From: RPQJ01 sp963823535
GTDB lineage: Bacteria > Pseudomonadota > Gammaproteobacteria > Steroidobacterales > Steroidobacteraceae
Assembly: GCA_963823535.1 (NCBI GenBank)
Contig: CAWGLZ010000005.1
Location: 62,001 to 126,000 of the forward strand
Reading direction: 5' to 3'
Length of the DNA: 64,000 nt
Shown: positions 25,821 through 33,882 of the stretch, one piece after another
Position numbering within the stretch: the first letter of the stretch is position 1
Layout: the number at the start of each line of letters is the position of its first letter
Made by a program: the position numbers and the translations under genes
Notes under the pieces: model-generated
What the model was told of the DNA's origin: nothing
Database searches by the model: none
What the model saw: only the letters and a program-made list of their open reading frames with translations

Positions 25821-26518
25821 GGCGGTCGCATGTTCCGCGGGTGGTGACCGGCGGAGTCGGCAGCGCAGGACCCAGGGCGGTGGTCGCGATGTGCGGCCTC
25901 GTCTTCGTGGCGTTGATCGCTGCGTGGCGGCCGGCGATGGCGACGGAGCCCGCGCACGCTGACGCGGCAGCCGGCGCCAAGGCGTTCCTCGTCTGCAGCG
26001 CATGCCATTCGGTGACACCGGATGGAGCCGCACTCATCGGTCCGAATCTCTGGGGTGTGGTCGGTCGCCCGGTCGCGAGCGTTCCCGGGTTCGACTATTC
26101 GGCGGAACTCAAGGCCGTGGGTGGTGACTGGACGCCGGCGCAGATCGATCGTTTCCTCGCCGACCCGAACGCATTTGCGCCCGGCACGCGCATGGGGCTC
26201 GCGGGAATTGCTGATCCGGTCGAGCGGGCTGCATTGATCGCCTACCTCGGGACCCTGCGCGAGGGTGGTGGCGCCGTGGCCGCAGCTCCGCTGCCGGATT
26301 TCGGGGCGGACTGGCCAACCGGTCCCGGCCAGGCCGAAGCGGGCGTCCTGTGCAACTCCTGCCATTCGTTGGCCATCGTCAAGCAACAGCAGCTGTCGCG
26401 CGAGACCTGGGACAAGCTCCTGGTGTGGATGGTCGAGGAGCAGGGCATGGCCGAGCAGGCACCGGAGCGGCGCGACCTGATCCTCGATTACCTCGCGAAG
26501 AACTTCGGCGCCCCCTGA
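25817..26518 (+). CDS. Diheme cytochrome c, electron acceptor of the sulfite dehydrogenase
   Basis: A 233-residue protein with an N-terminal signal/anchor (about 20-43) and two c-type haem sites: CSACH (Cys60, Cys63, His64) and CNSCH (Cys179, Cys182, His183). The first domain is a class I cytochrome c fold with Met126 in GTRMGLAG as likely sixth ligand; the second is a short SorB-like domain. It would take electrons from the molybdenum subunit. The two-haem form resembles SoxD more than the monohaem SorB of Starkeya. ATGA overlap with the preceding gene shows translational coupling. Confidence 0.88.
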   Translation: MRRSHVPRVVTGGVGSAGPRAVVAMCGLVFVALIAAWRPAMATEPAHADAAAGAKAFLVCSACHSVTPDGAALIGPNLWGVVGRPVASVPGFDYSAELKAVGGDWTPAQIDRFLADPNAFAPGTRMGLAGIADPVERAALIAYLGTLREGGGAVAAAPLPDFGADWPTGPGQAEAGVLCNSCHSLAIVKQQQLSRETWDKLLVWMVEEQGMAEQAPERRDLILDYLAKNFGAP

Positions 26519-26547
26519 TTGCGCGCGCTCGGGGCGAGGCCCCGGCG

Positions 26548-28338
26548 TCAGTAGATCGTCTTGCTGGCCTCCGCCGAATAGTCGCTTTCGACCCCCTCGG
26601 TCGTGTACGCGCGCACGGCAAAGTACCAGGTTGCGGGCGCCAGTCCTTCGATGACCGCAGAGGCCACGCGAGCACCGGGCACCGACAGGATCTCCGCGTA
26701 TTGCCCCGACCGGTTGCCGTAGTAGATCTTGAATCCGGCCAGGTTCTTGATGGGAGTCCCGTCCGTATTCAGTGTCGGTGGCACCCACGACAAGGTCACC
26801 GATCCGTCCGTGGTGCTGTCCGCGACGGCAATGCTGAAGGCGGGCAGGGCAGTCGTCGCCGTGCCGTCGCTCACCCGGATCGAGATGTTGGAGTAGTTCC
26901 CGGCCGAGGTGGAACTCGGAGTGCCGGACAGCCTGCCATTCGTGGGATTGAACACTGCCCAGGCGGGCTTGTTGGCGATGCTGAAGGTCAGCGCGTCACC
27001 GTCGGCATCCGAAGCCGAGGGCTGGAAGCTGTAGGCCTTGCCGACCGTGGCGGTACTCGAAGGCGTACCGGAAATTGTTGGCGCCGTATTGCTGCCGGAG
27101 ATGGTGATCGAGAATGCGGGCAGGGATGTGGTGGCCTTGCCGTCGCTGACACGGATGACGATGTTGTTGTAGGTGCCAGCGTGGCTGGTGCCTGGGGTGC
27201 CGGCGAGTCGGCCGGTCGAGGCGCTGAAGTTGGCCCACGAGGGCTTGTTGGCGATGCTGAAAGTGAGGCTGTCGCCGTCGGCGTCCGAGGCGCTTGGCCG
27301 GAACACGTACCACTTGCCGGTGGTCGCCGTGCCCGAGGGCGTGCCGGAGATCTTCGGCGCCGTGTTGCCGCCGGAGACGGTGATCGAGAACGCTGGCAGG
27401 GCGGTCGTGGCCTTGCCGTCGCTGACGCGGATGACGATGTTGTTGTAGGTGCCGGCGTGGCTGGTGCCTGGCGTTCCGGCGAGTCGGCCGGTCGAGGCGC
27501 TGAAGTTGGCCCACGAGGGCTTGTTGGCGATGCTGAAGGTGAGGCTGTCGCCGTCGGCGTCCGAGGCACTTGGCCGGAACACGTACCACTTGCCGGTGGC
27601 CGCGGTGCCCGACGGCGTGCCGGAGATCTTCGGCGCCGTGTTGCCGCCGGAGACGGTGATCGAGAACGCGGGCAGGGCGGTCGTGGCCTTGCCGTCGCTG
27701 ACGCGGATGACGATGTTGCCGTAGGTGCCGACGTGGGAGCTCTTGGGGGTGCCGGCCAGTCGGCCTGTCAGGCTGCTGAAAGTCGCCCAGACCGGCTTGT
27801 TGGCAATGCTGAATTTAAGCGTGTCACCGTCGGCGTCCGACGCGCCTGGCTTGAATCCATACCATTTCCCCGCCGTGGCGGTGTTCGAGGGCGTGCCGGA
27901 GATCTTCGGCGCCGTGTTGCCGCCGGAGACGGTGATCGAGAACGCGGGCAGGGAGCGTCTCGTCGAACCGTCGCTGACGCGGATGATGATGTTTTCGTAG
28001 GTGCCGACGTGCGAGCTGCCGGGCGTGCCGGCGAGCCGGCCGGTGGACGTGCTGAAGTTGGCCCAGGCGGGCTTGTTGGCGATGCTGAAGGTGAGGCTGT
28101 CGCCGTCGGCGTCCGAGGCACTCGGCCGGAACACGTACCACTTGCCGACGGTGGCGGTACTCGACGGCGTGCCCGAAATCGAGGGAGCCGCATTGGCCGT
28201 GGTTGTGAGACCGGTGCCGCTTTCGGCGACGACTTGCGCACGGCCCACGCTCGTGATGGAGACCAGGAGAACCAGACCAAGGATATGAGGCAGTCGACGG
28301 AGAGGAAGGACTCGCGGGCGGACGGCGTTGAACTGCAC
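26548..28338 (-). CDS. Secreted protein with five He_PIG Ig-like repeats and FN3 domain
   Basis: A 596-residue exported protein. A signal peptide spans residues 1 to about 34 (cleavage near VGRA). Residues 49-508 are five 92-residue repeats, each with the 'putative Ig' (He_PIG) pattern: APxISGTPSxTAT, ASDADGDxLTFSIANKPxWAxF, and GTYxNIxIRVSDG. A fibronectin type III domain (about 509-596, SWVPPTLNTDGTPIKNLAGFKIYYG) ends the chain. The DADGD loops are likely calcium sites. No sortase or membrane anchor is seen. The protein is probably an adhesin or matrix component. Start is GTG 28338. A c-di-GMP-I riboswitch and a strong hairpin lie in its leader, tying its expression to biofilm signalling. 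Confidence 0.85.
   Translation of the reverse strand: MQFNAVRPRVLPLRRLPHILGLVLLVSITSVGRAQVVAESGTGLTTTANAAPSISGTPSSTATVGKWYVFRPSASDADGDSLTFSIANKPAWANFSTSTGRLAGTPGSSHVGTYENIIIRVSDGSTRRSLPAFSITVSGGNTAPKISGTPSNTATAGKWYGFKPGASDADGDTLKFSIANKPVWATFSSLTGRLAGTPKSSHVGTYGNIVIRVSDGKATTALPAFSITVSGGNTAPKISGTPSGTAATGKWYVFRPSASDADGDSLTFSIANKPSWANFSASTGRLAGTPGTSHAGTYNNIVIRVSDGKATTALPAFSITVSGGNTAPKISGTPSGTATTGKWYVFRPSASDADGDSLTFSIANKPSWANFSASTGRLAGTPGTSHAGTYNNIVIRVSDGKATTSLPAFSITISGSNTAPTISGTPSSTATVGKAYSFQPSASDADGDALTFSIANKPAWAVFNPTNGRLSGTPSSTSAGNYSNISIRVSDGTATTALPAFSIAVADSTTDGSVTLSWVPPTLNTDGTPIKNLAGFKIYYGNRSGQYAEILSVPGARVASAVIEGLAPATWYFAVRAYTTEGVESDYSAEASKTIY
26815..28194 (-). repeat. Five tandem 276-bp units coding the Ig-like repeats
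   Basis: Five units of exactly 276 bp encode the 92-residue repeats. Units three and four (27642 down to 27091) are almost identical in DNA, including third codon positions, which points to recent duplication; the first and last units are more diverged. This kind of array can change copy number by slippage or recombination and is a place where assemblies collapse. Confidence 0.9.
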
Positions 28339-28359
28339 GATGTTCCAGACTCCAGTGAC

Positions 28360-28388
28360 CGGCTGGATGACCAGGGGTCATCCAGCCG
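28360..28388 (-). promoter_or_regulatory. Perfect leader hairpin before the repeat protein
   Basis: CGGCTGGATGACC and GGTCATCCAGCCG (13 bp, no mismatch) flank a 3-base loop. In the transcript it ends 21 nt before the GTG start, with CTGGAG between. It has no T-run, so it looks less like a terminator than a structure that shapes access to the ribosome site. It may be the expression platform of the upstream riboswitch. Confidence 0.5.
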
Positions 28389-28521
28389 CGTGACCATTCC
28401 ACGGTGTTCGCACAGGCGAAGCGCCATGGCGCAGCGTTCCAGGAATCGCTGGAGGCACTGCAAAGGTCGACGCGCGTGTCGGGTCTGGTGACATGGGCCG
28501 GGACGGACCCATGGAGGTCAC

Positions 28522-28610
28522 CGCTGGCAACACCGCTATCCTCGTGGAACGAGTCCTGAGGACCGGAAGCTTTGCGTCCCCGCCTTACGACGGGTTTGCC
28601 TTGATCAGCG
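28522..28610 (-). ncRNA. c-di-GMP-I (GEMM-I) riboswitch
   Basis: On the minus strand the leader shows the conserved GEMM-I blocks in order: AAGGCAAACC; a hairpin CCCGTC-GTAA-GGCGGG with a GNRA tetraloop; GGGACGCAAAGC; TTCCGGTCCTC (tetraloop receptor side); a second hairpin CTCG-TTCCA-CGAG; GATAGC; and the closing GGTGTTGCC. Flanking CGCTG and CAGCG can close the basal stem. This class binds cyclic di-GMP and controls motility, adhesion or matrix genes. It lies 182 nt before the GTG start of the Ig-repeat protein on the same strand, which fits control of an adhesin. Confidence 0.85.
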
Positions 28611-28763
28611 TTCTGAACGAAGTGGATTATGGAAAGCCGGACGGCGACTGCAAGGCCGATAGTGTCTGCGTTCGCAGACAATTTCGGTGCGCTGCATCGT
28701 ACGCAACTTGAGGTCGCTGACGAGCTGCGATGTGCAACTCGTTGTATTCGTTCGCCGCGGTGA

Positions 28764-28794
28764 CCCGCGCACGACGCGATTCGTCGTGCGCGGG
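28764..28794 (-). terminator. Strong hairpin after the EF-hand peptidase gene
   Basis: CCCGCGCACGACG and CGTCGTGCGCGGG make a 13-bp perfect stem with a 5-base loop, 12 bp past the stop of the gene ending at 28806. No T-run follows. It probably separates that gene from the riboswitch-controlled unit. Apart from this hairpin, the riboswitch and the leader hairpin, nothing else is recognisable in 28339-28805. Confidence 0.5.
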
Positions 28795-28805
28795 ACGCTG
28801 CGAAA

Positions 28806-30836
28806 TTATTTCGACGTCACGCTGTAGACGAACGACGCCTTCGGTGCCCGCAGCCAGCGCTCCTGGATCACGTCGCGCAGTCCGGCCCAGGCCGTGCCGT
28901 CCGATACCCAGTCGTCGCGGGTCTTCTCGGCCAGCGCACGATCACCACGTGCCTTCGCGCCCAGCACCACGCGCGCGAGGTCCTCGACCGCGGGCTTCCA
29001 CTTCGCCAGGTCGACGTCGAAGCAACCGAGGTCGCTGCCATTGGCCGCCTTCTCCTTCGGCTTCCACAGCAGGACACCCCGCGAGTTGAGGTAACCCATC
29101 TGGATCGCGGCCAGCTGCGAGTATGGCTTGGGCTTGCCGTCGGCCGTGACCATGCCCTGGCCGATGTGCCCGAAGGCCCAGGTAACGTCTCGCAGATGCG
29201 ACACATCGGCATCCGACTGGGACAGCAGTCCGCGCTGGGCGAGCCAGTCGGCAAAGTAGAGTGCCGCGGTCTGCGCCTTCAGTTCCTCCAGCGTGGAAGC
29301 CAGCGGACCGCCGAACGCCTGTCCGTCCGTCTTGCCGTCCACCCGGTACTCATGCGCCGGACCCAGGTTGTGGGCGGCCTCGTGCAGCACCGTGCTGAGC
29401 GTCAGGTGCCTCGGGTCCGGATCGAGCCGGTCCATCGTCGCCTTGCAGAACAACGCGGCGGACTGATCGAGGTACGCGGCCTCGCTGTCCGGGTCGGTAT
29501 ACAGGTTGGTCATGGCGACCGTGCGGCCGCCGGCTTCGGCGACCGGCCCCCAGTTCGGCAGCGACTGGCCGATCGTGGCGCCGAGTGCCGCCCGGCTGTC
29601 GCCGGCATTGAGCACGATGTCGATGAAGTCGGGCAGGGAGAAGCCGACCTCACGGGCCTCGTAGGGCGGGCCGGCCAGGGCGGCCAGGGCGCGCTCCATG
29701 TCAGCCTTGACGGGATCGAGCTTCTTCTGCCAGGCAAGGGATTCCTGGTTGATCCGCGCCAGGGTCATGTGAAAACCGGCCTTGCGCGAGCAAGGCTCGA
29801 AATACACCTCGTCCGGCCCGACGCGCAGGTACCACTTCGAGTTCGTGGCGGTCATCGCCTTCCAGGCGGCGTCCGCGGCAAACCAGTCGTCATCGAGGAA
29901 CGCGCGTGCCGCGGCCTCGAGGTAGGCCTTGAACGCGGTCTCCGAGGCATCGCCGTCGAGCAGCCGTGCCGCGGCCCGGAGGCCCGCGCTGATGGCCTGC
30001 GCGTCGTCGGCGAAAGCCACGTGGTAGGGCACGGCCACCAGGTCGTCCGTCGCCGCGTCGCCAGTCGATCGGCCGCCGTCCCGGTGTCGCACCGCGACGA
30101 AGGGGTCGAGCAGGGCCTCCGCATCGGCACGCTTCTCGAGGGCTGCACAGAACTTTGGATCGGCCTGGATCGAGCGTGGATACAGACCGGACACCTTGCC
30201 CGGGTTGTCCGGCAGGGCGTTGCACGCCGGGTTCGACTCCGTGCGCGGCGCCTCGCAGAACGGGCCCTGGTTGCGGAAAAACAGCGTCCGCGATGCGGCG
30301 TCGTCCGCGGGAATGCGGGCATCGAGTCCAAACACGCCGTTCTGCTTCGCGTGCACCTGCTCGATCAGGCGCCCGACCTGGGCCAGCTGCGCGACCAGCG
30401 CCTGCTCGCGCGGGTCCGCCAGCGCCGTCTGCACGAGGGTCGGACGGCCCTGGGACAGTTCCTCGATCACAGCTGCGCGGCGCGCACGTTCTGCGTCGCC
30501 CAGGCCGGCCGGCGACGGCCGCTGGACCAGACTGTCGTAGACGGTATCGAATTCCCGCGTGAAGGCGCCGGATGCGACGTAGCGCGTCCGCTCGACGTCC
30601 GTGGGGCCCCACGTCACCGCCAGTTCCTCCGGGTCGATCGAGCCATCGTGGTCAGCGTCGCTGACCCAGAACAGTGGTGCGGCCCGTTCTGCCGCGCGCC
30701 GATTGAACTCCAGGCGCTCGAGCATTGCGTAGCGACCGGCCTCGGCGACATGGGTCGCTGCGGGTGGCTCGGTTTCGGCACGGGCGGAAAGGCAGGCCAG
30801 GCAGGCCAGCGAAACGACAGGAATCAGGTAGCGCAA
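28806..30836 (-). CDS. Exported zinc peptidase-like protein with EF-hand (M49-like)
   Basis: A 676-residue protein with a signal peptide (residues 1-20, ARA cleavage). Residues 60-71 are a complete EF-hand loop (DADHDGSIDPEE: Asp60, Asp62, Asp64, Ser66, Glu71), so calcium binding is likely. The zinc site is HEAAH (His485, Glu486, His489) followed 28 residues on by LEELKAQTAALY (Glu517/518). The spacing recalls dipeptidyl-peptidase III (M49), but that family normally has HExxGH with one more residue, so this is a divergent relative. I chose TTG 30836 because GGAG lies six bases before it and it begins a clean signal peptide; frames further up lack both. Confidence 0.72.
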   Translation of the reverse strand: MRYLIPVVSLACLACLSARAETEPPAATHVAEAGRYAMLERLEFNRRAAERAAPLFWVSDADHDGSIDPEELAVTWGPTDVERTRYVASGAFTREFDTVYDSLVQRPSPAGLGDAERARRAAVIEELSQGRPTLVQTALADPREQALVAQLAQVGRLIEQVHAKQNGVFGLDARIPADDAASRTLFFRNQGPFCEAPRTESNPACNALPDNPGKVSGLYPRSIQADPKFCAALEKRADAEALLDPFVAVRHRDGGRSTGDAATDDLVAVPYHVAFADDAQAISAGLRAAARLLDGDASETAFKAYLEAAARAFLDDDWFAADAAWKAMTATNSKWYLRVGPDEVYFEPCSRKAGFHMTLARINQESLAWQKKLDPVKADMERALAALAGPPYEAREVGFSLPDFIDIVLNAGDSRAALGATIGQSLPNWGPVAEAGGRTVAMTNLYTDPDSEAAYLDQSAALFCKATMDRLDPDPRHLTLSTVLHEAAHNLGPAHEYRVDGKTDGQAFGGPLASTLEELKAQTAALYFADWLAQRGLLSQSDADVSHLRDVTWAFGHIGQGMVTADGKPKPYSQLAAIQMGYLNSRGVLLWKPKEKAANGSDLGCFDVDLAKWKPAVEDLARVVLGAKARGDRALAEKTRDDWVSDGTAWAGLRDVIQERWLRAPKASFVYSVTSK

Positions 30837-30947
30837 CGACGTCTCCAGTGCCGACAGTCGGCAGGAATCGAGGGTCGCGAGTATAGGAGCGCCAGCGCGG
30901 CGCCGCCACGCCGCTGCCAATCCTGTGCCGCCGTGCGGCCGGCTGCT

Positions 30948-31142
30948 TCAGAAACGGGTGATCAGCGCGAAAGCGCCACCGTGCTCTGCGAGATCGCGCT
31001 CCCGTCGCTGGCGCATCCGAGCGTGCAGGGACTGTCGTTTCGACTCGAGCCAGTCCTCACGCGAGACGGGCCTGGCCGCCTCGGCGTCCGCCGGGCGGGC
31101 TGTCTGGTGGCGACGGTGGCGCGGGCGGCCGTTGACGCGCAT
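30948..31142 (-). other. Possible small protein gene (64 residues), doubtful
   Basis: The 563 bp between 30837 and 31399 hold no recognisable gene. A 64-residue minus-strand frame here is the best candidate: it is basic and helical (SREDWLESKRQSLHARMRQRRERDLAEHGG) and ends FALITRF, but its ATG has no clear ribosome site and composition bias could create it by chance. Confidence 0.25.
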
Positions 31143-31348
31143 CTGCTGCGTCGAATCCAGCCTAATGTCTGCCCGGATACGCTGCCGGCGACTCGCGAGA
31201 TGTACCTAGGCCTGCCTACAATGTCCATGCGCGTCGGCCAGGTGACCGCAGGCATCGCAGCCGCTCCCGGAGGGCTCGTCCAGGTCGGCATCCTGACCCG
31301 CATGCCGACGCGCGGCCGGGGACGGCGTCGGGTCCGCAAATGCCCTGA

Positions 31349-31376
31349 TTGCGACCAGCAGGTCGTCGGGATAAAT
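31349..31376 (+). promoter_or_regulatory. Sigma-70-like promoter candidate for the nfn-kor operon
   Basis: TTGCGA (31349-31354) and ATAAAT (31371-31376) are 16 bp apart, 24 bp before the nfnA start. Both are fair matches to -35 and -10. The leader would be very short. Found by eye only. Confidence 0.3.
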
Positions 31377-31399
31377 GCCTACCAAACCAGGACTACCAG

Positions 31400-32308
31400 A
31401 TGCACAACCCAACTGAACAGACGGGCTTCGAGATCGTCGCCCGAGAGGATTTCTCGGACGTCACTTTCCTGCTCGAGATCCGGCATCCCATGCTGGCGAA
31501 GGCGGCCCGGCCGGGGCAGTTCGTCATCGTCATGGCGAACGAGAATGGCGAGCGCATTCCACTCACCATCGCGGACTTCGACCGCGACAAGGGCACGATC
31601 ACGCTCGTCATCCAGGCGGTGGGCAAGACGACGCGCGAGATGCAGCGCGACTGCCAGGTCGGTACGCGGCTGGCCGCGCTCGTCGGGCCCATGGGGATTC
31701 CGAGCCACATCGGCAAGGCCCGCAAGGTCTTGTGCGTGGGCGGTGGCCTCGGCGTGGCCCCGGTGTTCCCGCAGGCGCGTGCCTACAAGGAGAGCGGGGC
31801 CTACGTCATCGGCGTCCTCGGGTTCCGCAATCGCGACCTCGTCTTCTGGGAGGACAAGTTCCGTGCCTGCTGCGACGAACTCATCGTCTGCACCGACGAC
31901 GGTTCCGCGGGCATCAAGGGCATGGTCACCGAGGGCATCCGCCGGGCCGTCGAGGCGCATCCCGACATCGACGAGTGTCTCGCGATCGGGCCACCCGTGA
32001 TGATGAAAGGTTGCGCGGAGGCGACGCGTCCGCACAAGATCCGCACCATCGTCAGCCTGAATCCCGTCATGGTGGATGGTACGGGCATGTGCGGCGGCTG
32101 CCGCGTGAAGATCGGCGACCGCGTCAAGTTCGCCTGCGTCGACGGCCCCGATTTCGACGGCCACCTCGTCGATTTCGACGACCTGATGTTCCGCCTGCAG
32201 CGCTACAAGCCGACAGAGCGGGAGGCGCTCGAGCGATTCAACGAGAGCTGCCGGCTGCGCCGGCAGGTCGATGAGGCGGCGGCCGGTTCGCCCGGCGTGC
32301 CGGGTTGA
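31400..32308 (+). CDS. nfnA: NfnA-like FAD/2Fe-2S subunit of NADH-dependent ferredoxin:NADP oxidoreductase
   Basis: A 302-residue ferredoxin-NADP reductase-fold protein. The FAD-binding barrel is N-terminal (RPGQFVIVMANENGERIPLTIADF), the NAD(H) site follows (CVGGGLGVAPVFPQARAYKESG), and the C-terminus has the NfnA 2Fe-2S motif DGTGMCGGCRVK with KFACVDGPDFDGHLVDF (Cys231, Cys234, Cys246, with Asp as fourth ligand as in Nfn and sulfide dehydrogenase). In Nfn this subunit passes electrons between NADH and the bifurcating FAD of NfnB. First of five tightly packed genes. Confidence 0.88.
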   Translation: MHNPTEQTGFEIVAREDFSDVTFLLEIRHPMLAKAARPGQFVIVMANENGERIPLTIADFDRDKGTITLVIQAVGKTTREMQRDCQVGTRLAALVGPMGIPSHIGKARKVLCVGGGLGVAPVFPQARAYKESGAYVIGVLGFRNRDLVFWEDKFRACCDELIVCTDDGSAGIKGMVTEGIRRAVEAHPDIDECLAIGPPVMMKGCAEATRPHKIRTIVSLNPVMVDGTGMCGGCRVKIGDRVKFACVDGPDFDGHLVDFDDLMFRLQRYKPTEREALERFNESCRLRRQVDEAAAGSPGVPG

Positions 32309-32363
32309 CCGTGGAAATCGCAGTCGGAAACCGGCGTCCGGGCAGTGCCCGCGGAGCATGCTG

Positions 32364-33878
32364 ATGGCTCAGAAGAAGAAAAAGACGATCCGCATGATCC
32401 CCCAGGCGCGCACCCCGGCCCACGAGCAGGATCCTCAGGAGCGAGCGCGCAATTTCCGCGAGGTGAACTGCGGCTACCTCGTCGAGGACGCGCAACTCGA
32501 GGCCGAGCGCTGCCTGATGTGCCCGGAGCAGCCATGCGTGAGCGGCTGCCCGGTGGGTATCGCGATCCCCGACTTCATCCTGAAGCTCACCGAGAAGGAC
32601 TACCGCGGCGCGTACGACGTGATCACGGACACGAACCTGCTGCCCGCCGTCTGTGGCCGCGTGTGCCCGCAGGAGAACCAGTGCGAGGGCGTCTGCACGG
32701 TCGGCGAGTCGCTCGAGCCCGTGGCCATCGGCCGGCTCGAGCGCTGGGTCGGTGACATGGCGATCAAGGAAGGCTGGTCCAACGTCCCGTACATCGAGCC
32801 GAACGACTTCCGCGTCGGCATCGTGGGATCGGGGCCCGCGGGCATGGCCTGCGCAGCCGACATGGCCAAGGCGGGCTGCCAGGTGACCGTGTTCGAGGCC
32901 TTCCACGAGCCGGGCGGCGTGCTCAAGTACGGGATCCCGGATTTCCGCCTGCCGAACGAGGTGGTGGACGCCGAGATCGGCAAGCTCGAAGCGCTCGGCA
33001 TCCGCTTCGAGTGCAATACGCTGGTCGGCCGCCTGTTCACGATCGAGCAGATGATCGAGGAGATGGGCTTCCACGCGGTGTTCATCGGTACGGGCGCGGG
33101 CTACCCCAGCTTCATGGGCATCCCGGGCGAGTCGTTGAACGGCGTGCTCTCGGCGAACGAACTGCTCACGCGCTGCAACCTGATGCGGGCGAAGGATTTC
33201 CCTGCCTACGATACGCCGCTGCAGCCCGGCCGGCGGGTGGCGGTGATCGGGGCCGGCAATACCGCGATGGATGCGCTGCGCGTCTGCCTGCGCCTCGGGG
33301 CCGAGAAGGTGCTCTGTCTCTACCGGCGCAGTCGCGCCGAGGCACCCGCGCGCGCCGAGGAAGTCCATCACGCCGAGCAGGAAGGCATCGACTTTCACTG
33401 GCTGGTGAGCCCGGTGGAACTCCTCGACGACGGCCAGCGCAACGTCCGCGGCGTGCGCTGCGTGCGCATGACGCTCGGCGAGCCGGACGAGTCCGGCCGT
33501 CGACGACCGGTGCCCGAGCCGGGCAGCGAGTTCGAGATCGAGGCGGACATGGTGGTGTATGCGATCGGCACCAACGCCAATCCGATCATCGGCCAGACGT
33601 CCAAGCTCAAGCTCAACAAGTGGGGTTACATCGCCACCGACGACAGCCTGGCGACGTCCATCCCGGGCGTCTTCGCCGGGGGTGACATCGTCACGGGCGC
33701 GGCGACCGTGATCGAGGCCATGGGTGCGGGCCGTCGCGCCGCGCGCGGCATGAAGGCCTTCCTGGGACTGCGCGACACCAATTCCATCTACGAGGCACGG
33801 CCGTCCGGAGCCGATTCCACGCTGTTCGGCATCGAGCGGGCCGAGCACGGATACGCGCGGGTACGCCTGCCGAGGTGA
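32364..33878 (+). CDS. nfnB: NfnB / GltD-like FAD, NADPH and 4Fe-4S oxidoreductase subunit
   Basis: A 504-residue protein of the glutamate-synthase small-subunit family. N-terminal cysteines for two 4Fe-4S clusters are present: ERCLMCPEQPCVSGCPVGIAIPDF and CGRVCPQENQCEGVC. FAD binds at VGIVGSGPAGMACAADMAKAG and NADPH at VAVIGAGNTAMDALRVCLRLGAEKV with the RRSRAEAPAR helix. Next to NfnA this makes the electron-bifurcating subunit more likely than a glutamate synthase part, since no gltB is near. ATG 32364 has GGAG seven bases before it; the ATG at 32358 is too close. Confidence 0.88.
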   Translation: MAQKKKKTIRMIPQARTPAHEQDPQERARNFREVNCGYLVEDAQLEAERCLMCPEQPCVSGCPVGIAIPDFILKLTEKDYRGAYDVITDTNLLPAVCGRVCPQENQCEGVCTVGESLEPVAIGRLERWVGDMAIKEGWSNVPYIEPNDFRVGIVGSGPAGMACAADMAKAGCQVTVFEAFHEPGGVLKYGIPDFRLPNEVVDAEIGKLEALGIRFECNTLVGRLFTIEQMIEEMGFHAVFIGTGAGYPSFMGIPGESLNGVLSANELLTRCNLMRAKDFPAYDTPLQPGRRVAVIGAGNTAMDALRVCLRLGAEKVLCLYRRSRAEAPARAEEVHHAEQEGIDFHWLVSPVELLDDGQRNVRGVRCVRMTLGEPDESGRRRPVPEPGSEFEIEADMVVYAIGTNANPIIGQTSKLKLNKWGYIATDDSLATSIPGVFAGGDIVTGAATVIEAMGAGRRAARGMKAFLGLRDTNSIYEARPSGADSTLFGIERAEHGYARVRLPR

Positions 33879-33882
33879 TTCA

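Noticed and set aside
27091..28194. Regular spacing that could suggest a CRISPR array
   Set aside because: The period is 276 bp, in frame, and codes for protein repeats; CRISPR repeats are short with unique spacers.
26350..28491. Long open frame on the plus strand opposite the Ig-repeat protein
   Set aside because: It follows the 276-bp period of the real gene and is rich in Gly, Arg and Ala without any domain; the minus-strand protein has signal peptide, repeats and FN3.
29166..32000. Very long plus-strand frame spanning the EF-hand peptidase and part of nfnA
   Set aside because: Arg/Gly-rich shadow; the opposite strand has clear peptidase motifs, and nfnA motifs lie in another frame.
32364..33878. 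Glutamate synthase small subunit (gltD)
   Set aside because: No gltB is present, and the NfnA-type gene directly before it makes NfnB more likely.
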